Shown here: positions 58,141-64,000 of the stretch, one piece after another
Numbering within the stretch: position 1 is the stretch's first letter
How the letters are laid out: every line of letters starts with the position of its first letter
DNA from: an uncultured Pelagibacteraceae bacterium
GTDB taxonomy: Bacteria; Pseudomonadota; Alphaproteobacteria; Pelagibacterales; Pelagibacteraceae
Length of the DNA stretch: 64,000 bases
NCBI GenBank assembly: GCA_902595885.1
Contig: CACJRQ010000001.1
Location: 1-64,000 of the forward strand
Reading direction: 5' to 3'
The notes under the pieces: model-generated
Seen by the model: the letters and a program-made list of their open reading frames with translations, nothing else
Database searches by the model: none
Told to the model about the DNA's origin: nothing
Position numbers and translations under genes: made by a program

Positions 58141-58684
58141 ATTTTTTAATTTTAATTATTTGCTTAGTCAAAAGAGCTAAGAGCATAATTTTAAATATCT
58201 CAGCTAATAAGAATGGTTTTGCACCTAAAGCAAAAATTGGTTTATCCCATCCAATCAATGTTCCGAGCCAAATTAGACCCAAAATATAGATTGTTGAAGT
58301 TGCGATAATCAACTTAAATAAAACTATGAAAAAACTATCATCAATCTTTATCTTAGAAGCTAAGTAACCAGCTGTTAAAAAACCAATTAAGTAACCCATA
58401 GTTGGTCCGGTAAAGTAAACTAATCCAATACCTTTTTCAGGAGAATTTGAAAATACAGGAAGTCCTGCAATTCCCTCAATTAAATACAGACCAATTGTAG
58501 CTAGTGCAATTTTATGCCCTAAACTTATTCCTAAAAACAATACAATAAATGTTTGCATAGTCATTGGAACCGGATAGAAAGGAATTTTGATCTTTGCTGA
58601 TATTGTTAGTGCTATTGAACCAATAACAATAACAACCAGAGATTTAAATAGTTTAGCTTGCGTGAGATTTTTTGTTAATTCCAT
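58133..58684 (-). CDS. bioY: biotin transporter S component BioY
   Basis: KIPFYPVPMTMQTFIVLFLGISLG...LYLIEGIAGLPVFS...GPTMGYLIGFLTAGYLA. Confidence 0.92.
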   Translation of the reverse strand: MELTKNLTQAKLFKSLVVIVIGSIALTISAKIKIPFYPVPMTMQTFIVLFLGISLGHKIALATIGLYLIEGIAGLPVFSNSPEKGIGLVYFTGPTMGYLIGFLTAGYLASKIKIDDSFFIVLFKLIIATSTIYILGLIWLGTLIGWDKPIFALGAKPFLLAEIFKIMLLALLTKQIIKIKKFI

Positions 58685-58798
58685 TGTTAAATAATACTCA
58701 AAATATAAAAAATAATCTACTTCTAATTGTTATAATAATTGAAAGTAAATTTTTTTATATACAGATTATGTTAGCATTGTAATATTTAATAATACTTA

Positions 58799-61573
58799 AT
58801 GAATAAAATTCAAAAAACAGATCATTTTTATTTGATTGATGGCTCTGGTTATATTTTTAGAGCTTATTATGCTTTGCCTCCATTGAGTAGAAAAAGCGAT
58901 GGACTCCCAACAGGTGCTGTAAGTGGTTTTTGCAGCATGTTATTTAAATTATTAGAGGACTCAAAATCTGATCAAAACTTACAAAAACCAACACATTTTG
59001 CAGTTATATTTGACTCAGCAAGAAAAACTTTTAGAAATGAAATTTATAGTGATTACAAAGCTAATAGATCAGAGGCGCCTGACGATTTAGCTCCACAATT
59101 TGAGTATATAAGAAAATCAGTCTTAGCATTTAATTTGCCATCTGTTGATCTTCCAAATTATGAGGCAGATGATTTAATAGCTACATATGTTGATCAAATC
59201 CTTAAAAAAGGTGCAAAGGTTACAATTGTTTCATCAGATAAAGATTTAATGCAGCTTTACAAAAAAGGGGTTCGAATTTTTGACCCTATGAAAAATAAAT
59301 TTATAACTGATGATGATGTCGTAAAAAAATTTGGAGTAGATGCATCAAAAGTTATTGATGTACAATCTTTAGCAGGAGACAGTAGTGACAATGTCCCTGG
59401 TGTTCCAGGTATAGGTATTAAGACGGCTGCAGAGCTTATTAATAAATATGGCACTTTAGAAAATTTACTAAAATCTGCTCACGAGATTAAGCAAAATAAA
59501 AGAAGAGAAACATTAATAAATAATAAGGATAAAGCATTAATAAGTAAAAAACTTGTAACACTAGATCATAAATCTCCTGTTAATAGAGAGCTAAGTGAAT
59601 TTAAATTACAAAATATAAATAAAGATAAATTATATAAATTTTTAAGAGAAATGGAATTTAACAGGTTGTTAAGCTCTGCAATTTCTGCTTATGGAGAACC
59701 TGAACTAAAAAGCAATAAGATTGAAACTCAAAATCAAGAAAAACAACAATCAATAAATAATAAAAATTATTATTTAATTAATAGTTTAGATGAAATTGAT
59801 AAATGGATAGAGGAGGCGGAAGAAGTTGGTGAAGTAGCTGTAGATACAGAAACTAGTTCATTAGACCCTCATCAAGCGGATTTAGTGGGTATTTCTCTTT
59901 GCTCTAAAATTGGAAAAGCATGTTATATACCAGTTGGTCATAAGTCACCCAAGTGTCTTAAAAAAGACGCAGTGATTAAAAAATTAAAAAAAATATTAGA
60001 AGATCCTAGTATAAAAAAAATAGGTCAAAATATAAAATTTGATTTTATCGTATTTTATAAGAATGGGATTATCCTTTCATCAATGGAAGATACAATGTTG
60101 ATGTCTTATGTCTTAGATGCGGGAAAAAATAGACATAATATGGATACTTTATCAGAAATTCATTTAGGACATAAAACTATTTCTTTTAAAGACATGGTAG
60201 GAACAGGCAAGAAAGAAATTAATTTTAGCGAAGTAGAATTAGATAAAGCAAAAGATTACGCTGCTGAAGATGCTGATGTTACTTTTAGATTATACAAGAA
60301 ATTTATCAAAAATTTAAAATCAGAAAAAATGATAAATATCTATGAAATTTTTGAAAAGCCATTAATTAAAATTCTTGCATTTATGGAAATAGAGGGAGTT
60401 GAAATTGATAGTAAGTTTTTAAAATCTCTTTCATCTAAATTTGAAAAAAAAATTCAGAAACTTGAAAAAGAAGTATTTAAAATTTCTAAAAAAGAGTTCA
60501 ATATCGCATCTCCAAAGCAATTAGGTGAAATAATTTATAATGACTTGAAAATAGCTGGATTAAAAAAAACTAAAAAAGGAAGTTTTGCAACAAGTGCAAG
60601 TGTTTTAGAGGATTTAGCTTTTAAAGGTCATGAGTTTCCAAAATTAATTTTAGATTGGAGACAAGTTTCAAAATTAAAAAATACTTATTCAGATGCTTTA
60701 CCTGAACATTTAAACCCAAATACAAAAAGAGTTCACACTTCCTTTTTGCTGGCTGCTACAACGACTGGAAGACTAGCATCTAGTGATCCCAACTTACAAA
60801 ACATACCAATTAAATCAGAAGATGGAAAAGATATAAGAAAAGCTTTTAAAGCAAAAAAAGATCACTTACTTATTTCTGCAGATTACAATCAAATTGAGAT
60901 GAGAATTCTGGCAGATCTGGCAGATGTAAAGGAACTAAAAAAAGCTTTTAAAAATAAAGAAGATATCCACTCATTAACAGCCAGCCAAATATTTAATATA
61001 GATATAAAAAAAGTTAATCAAGACCATAGACGAAAAGCTAAGGCTATCAATTTTGGAATTATTTATGGAATTTCACAATATGGATTAGCTAAACAAATAA
61101 ATGTTTCTAATTATGAAGCTGAGGAATTTTTAAATTCATATTTTGCAAAGTTTCCAGAAATCAAGATTTATATGGATAATACAATAAAATTTTGTAGGAA
61201 AAGTGGATATGTTAATAATATTTTTGGAAGAAGATCACATTTTAATGGAATTAATGATAAAAACTTTAATGTAAGAAATTTTCAAGAACGTGCTGCAATT
61301 AATGCGCCCATTCAAGGTTCTGCTTCTGAAGTAATGAGATTAGCTATGATAAGATTAGATAAGAAATTATCAGAGGAAAAAAATTCTAATTCAAAAATGC
61401 TCTTGCAAATTCATGATGAATTAATTTTTGAAATTCCAAAAAAAGATGAAAAAGTAATAATTAAATTAATTGAGAAAGAAATGACCAGTGTAGCTCAGAG
61501 TGATTATCATTCTTTTTCAACTCCTTTAACAGTTGATATTAACGTTGGAGATAATTGGGGAATGCTACATTAA
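58799..61573 (+). CDS. polA: DNA polymerase I
   Basis: 5'-nuclease domain (LIDGSGYIFRAYYALPPL), 3'-5' exonuclease (VAVDTETSSLDP), polymerase motifs (SADYNQIEMRILA, RRKAKAINFGIIYGIS, QIHDELIFE). Confidence 0.97.
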   Translation: MNKIQKTDHFYLIDGSGYIFRAYYALPPLSRKSDGLPTGAVSGFCSMLFKLLEDSKSDQNLQKPTHFAVIFDSARKTFRNEIYSDYKANRSEAPDDLAPQFEYIRKSVLAFNLPSVDLPNYEADDLIATYVDQILKKGAKVTIVSSDKDLMQLYKKGVRIFDPMKNKFITDDDVVKKFGVDASKVIDVQSLAGDSSDNVPGVPGIGIKTAAELINKYGTLENLLKSAHEIKQNKRRETLINNKDKALISKKLVTLDHKSPVNRELSEFKLQNINKDKLYKFLREMEFNRLLSSAISAYGEPELKSNKIETQNQEKQQSINNKNYYLINSLDEIDKWIEEAEEVGEVAVDTETSSLDPHQADLVGISLCSKIGKACYIPVGHKSPKCLKKDAVIKKLKKILEDPSIKKIGQNIKFDFIVFYKNGIILSSMEDTMLMSYVLDAGKNRHNMDTLSEIHLGHKTISFKDMVGTGKKEINFSEVELDKAKDYAAEDADVTFRLYKKFIKNLKSEKMINIYEIFEKPLIKILAFMEIEGVEIDSKFLKSLSSKFEKKIQKLEKEVFKISKKEFNIASPKQLGEIIYNDLKIAGLKKTKKGSFATSASVLEDLAFKGHEFPKLILDWRQVSKLKNTYSDALPEHLNPNTKRVHTSFLLAATTTGRLASSDPNLQNIPIKSEDGKDIRKAFKAKKDHLLISADYNQIEMRILADLADVKELKKAFKNKEDIHSLTASQIFNIDIKKVNQDHRRKAKAINFGIIYGISQYGLAKQINVSNYEAEEFLNSYFAKFPEIKIYMDNTIKFCRKSGYVNNIFGRRSHFNGINDKNFNVRNFQERAAINAPIQGSASEVMRLAMIRLDKKLSEEKNSNSKMLLQIHDELIFEIPKKDEKVIIKLIEKEMTSVAQSDYHSFSTPLTVDINVGDNWGMLH

Positions 61574-61623
61574 ATTTATAACATTGCCCAAATTAGAACA
61601 ATTTAGTATTTTTAAATTACTTT

Positions 61624-62331
61624 ATGCAAAAACAAACAATAGCTTTAATTGATGATGATAGAAATATTTTAACAAGTTTAAGTATCGCATTAGAAAAAGA
61701 GGGTTTTAAAGTTCAAACTTATATTGATGGCGAAAGCGCATTAATTGGTTTAACCAGAATGCCCCCTGACTTGGCAGTTATAGATATAAAAATGCCCAAG
61801 ATGGATGGAGAAGAATTGTTAAAAAAGCTGCGGAAAAAAACTTCTTTACCAGTAATTTTTTTAACATCTAAAGATGATGAGATTGATGAATTACTAGGTT
61901 TAAAATTGGGTGCAGATGATTTTGTAAAAAAGTCAGGCGGTTTTTCTATAAAAGTTTTGATTGAAAGAATTAGAGTGCAGCTAAGAAAAAAAGACACGAA
62001 CAATATTTTAGAGGAAAATAAAAGCCTGATATCTCATGGAAGATTAAAATTAGATCCATCGCAACTCGAATGTGAATGGAATGGAAAACAGCTACCTGAT
62101 AAATTGACAACAACTGAGTTTTTAATCGTTAAAGAATTAGCAAAGAGGCCTGGTATAATTAAAGAAAGAGCCCAGTTAATGGATATTGCTTACAGAGAAG
62201 ATACAGATATTGAAGATAGAACTATTGATAGTCATGTAAAACGAATTAGAAAAAAATTTAAAAAAGTAGATCCTGATTTTTCAGCTATTGAAACTAGGTA
62301 TGGTAGTGGATATAGATGGAATGTTAGCTAA
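61624..62331 (+). CDS. chvI: ChvI-type OmpR-family response regulator
   Basis: LIDDDRNILTSLSIALEKEGFKVQTYIDGESAL; winged-helix C-terminus; paired with a histidine kinase. Confidence 0.88.
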   Translation: MQKQTIALIDDDRNILTSLSIALEKEGFKVQTYIDGESALIGLTRMPPDLAVIDIKMPKMDGEELLKKLRKKTSLPVIFLTSKDDEIDELLGLKLGADDFVKKSGGFSIKVLIERIRVQLRKKDTNNILEENKSLISHGRLKLDPSQLECEWNGKQLPDKLTTTEFLIVKELAKRPGIIKERAQLMDIAYREDTDIEDRTIDSHVKRIRKKFKKVDPDFSAIETRYGSGYRWNVS

Positions 62332-63872
62332 TGTTTAGTAAATACTTAAAAACCCTTTCTATATTAAAGAAATTTTTATTTATAAATCTTATAATCTTTA
62401 CAATTATTGGATTATTTACATTTGTATACCTGAATAATATTCAGCCAAGTTTAATAAAGAAAAAATCTCAAAATCACACAATTATTATTAACAACACTAT
62501 TGATAACATTTTGAGATTGAATGTAAAATTTCAATCTGATGATATTAGAAGTTTTTTATTTTCCACAAGATTTATTTTTCAAAATCTAGACAGAGTAATA
62601 TTCTTTGATGACCAACTAAACCTTATTGGAGACACTGATACCTTAGATCTTGATCCAAGATCATTCTCAACAAGACTAGACAAAATTGAATTTGAAAGTT
62701 TAGATAATGATGACACAGAAAAAAACATTGAGGAAAAAAATATAAAAATAGATGAAAAAAAGCCTGTTTCATTCAAGGATATATTAAAAAAGTATTCTAG
62801 CTCTGAAGATCTTGGAACTCCCTATACTTTTACTCAAGAAGATTTTAATCAATTTAATGTAACAACAATTAAGAATGTAACGAAGAATGAAATAAATCTT
62901 GGTTATGTAGCAATCACAGAAAATGCTAATGAAATAAAGACAGCTATAGATGAGAGAAAAGCATTTGTAATAAGAACAGCAATATCTGTAGGATTTGTAA
63001 TATTAATTTTTTCTTTTGTTTTAAGTAGATATTTTATTAAACCAATTCAAAATCTTGTTGGATATACAATTCGTATTAAGGAAAAAAGTCAAGTCAAACC
63101 AGGTATTGAAAATCTTAAAAAAAGAAATGATGAGTTGGGACTTTTGTCTAATTCCTTAGAGGATATGACAAATGAGCTTCAAAATAGAGTTACACATGCA
63201 GAGAACTTTTCTACAGATTTAGTTCATGAGATTAGAAATCCATTAGCATCTTTGAAAAGTGCATCAGAGATATTGCAAGATACAAATGACAATGACCAAA
63301 GAGATAGATTATTAAATATTCTTAGTCACGATGTACAAAGAATAGAAAGATTAATTACTGATTATTCACAAATGTTAAAAGATGAGGTTGCTCTAAGTAA
63401 AGAAAAAATGAAAAAAATTAATATTGAACCTATTATTCAATCGGTTGTTGATGATTACAATAATATTCATCAAGTGAAAAAAGGAATAAAAATTGAATAT
63501 AAAAATGATGGAAAAGATAAATATTTGATAAATGGTATAGAAAATAGAATTGAACAAATTATTGCAAATTTATTAGATAATTCAATATCATTTAGTAAAG
63601 ATGGTAGTAATGTTTTTGTAAATATTTCTATTGATGAAAAAAATCAAATATCCATCAAAATTATGGATGAGGGGCAAGGATTTAAAGAAAAAGATACATC
63701 AAGAATATTTAAAAGATTTTATAGTAATAGACCTGAAAAATTTGGAGAACATTCAGGTTTAGGTTTAAATATAGTAAAAAATTTGGTTGAACTCCACGAT
63801 GGTGAAATTGTAGCATCTAATCGTCCTGATAAAGAAGGAGCAATGATAGAGATACGATTTCCCAATGTTTAA
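62331..63872 (+). CDS. chvG: ChvG-type sensor histidine kinase
   Basis: Two TM segments, HAMP, DLVHEIRNPLASLKSASEIL H-box, FKRFYSNRPEKFGEHSGLGLNIVKNLV; follows chvI. Confidence 0.88.
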   Translation: MFSKYLKTLSILKKFLFINLIIFTIIGLFTFVYLNNIQPSLIKKKSQNHTIIINNTIDNILRLNVKFQSDDIRSFLFSTRFIFQNLDRVIFFDDQLNLIGDTDTLDLDPRSFSTRLDKIEFESLDNDDTEKNIEEKNIKIDEKKPVSFKDILKKYSSSEDLGTPYTFTQEDFNQFNVTTIKNVTKNEINLGYVAITENANEIKTAIDERKAFVIRTAISVGFVILIFSFVLSRYFIKPIQNLVGYTIRIKEKSQVKPGIENLKKRNDELGLLSNSLEDMTNELQNRVTHAENFSTDLVHEIRNPLASLKSASEILQDTNDNDQRDRLLNILSHDVQRIERLITDYSQMLKDEVALSKEKMKKINIEPIIQSVVDDYNNIHQVKKGIKIEYKNDGKDKYLINGIENRIEQIIANLLDNSISFSKDGSNVFVNISIDEKNQISIKIMDEGQGFKEKDTSRIFKRFYSNRPEKFGEHSGLGLNIVKNLVELHDGEIVASNRPDKEGAMIEIRFPNV

Positions 63873-63914
63873 TCATATCTTGATAAATAAAATCTTAGCT
63901 GTATAAAGCTTGCC

Positions 63915-64000
63915 ATGGAAGATTATAAAGTAAAAGACATATCCCAAGCTGATTTTGGTAGGAAAGAAATTTCAATAGCTGAAAGTGAAATGCCTGGTTT
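63915..64000 (+). CDS. ahcY: adenosylhomocysteinase, 5' end only (truncated by window edge)
   Basis: [29 protein letters not shown] matches the characteristic SAH hydrolase N-terminus; not in the ORF track. Confidence 0.85.
   Translation, partial: MEDYKVKDISQADFGRKEISIAESEMPG

Noticed and set aside
58720-58740. TTATAATAA as a BioR-like operator for bioY
   Set aside because: Simple A/T string expected by chance here; lacks the central bases of the BioR box.

Overview
This AT-rich, very densely packed 64 kb window has the gene content of a SAR11 / Pelagibacterales (alphaproteobacterial) chromosome. Lineage is inferred from gene content, not searched. It is almost all core metabolism and housekeeping. 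In order it contains: ftsY/dapF; ffh-rpsP-trmD-rplS; leuCDB; a DMSP-demethylation cluster (dmdC-like, dmdB-like, an alpha/beta hydrolase, dmdA); asd; sdhCDAB-mmsA-mdh-sucCDAB-lpd; priA; the F1 ATP synthase operon; a minus-strand block (rppH, ctpA, rsfS, nadD, proAB, obgE, rpmA, rplU, gloB, metWX); hisC-tyrA; NlpC/P60-ampG-trkH; lysK-pyrD-rpmB-VUT; a polyamine block (agmatinase, deoxyhypusine-synthase-like, ornithine decarboxylase) divergent from a RegA/ActR regulator; bioY; polA; chvI-chvG; and the 5' end of ahcY. I found no rRNA, tRNA, CRISPR, prophage or mobile element. The most interesting signals are: (i) a highly structured RNA-like leader upstream of ffh that the ORF track mis-reads as coding; (ii) a SAM-II riboswitch upstream of metX; (iii) an unassigned alpha/beta hydrolase translationally coupled to dmdA; (iv) a deoxyhypusine-synthase-like gene in a polyamine block; (v) matching Ala/Pro/Glu/Lys tails on ribosomal proteins S16 and L19, with rimM missing between rpsP and trmD; (vi) paired repeats in the decarboxylase/regA divergent promoter; (vii) 4-9 bp overlapping 3' ends at every convergent gene pair.
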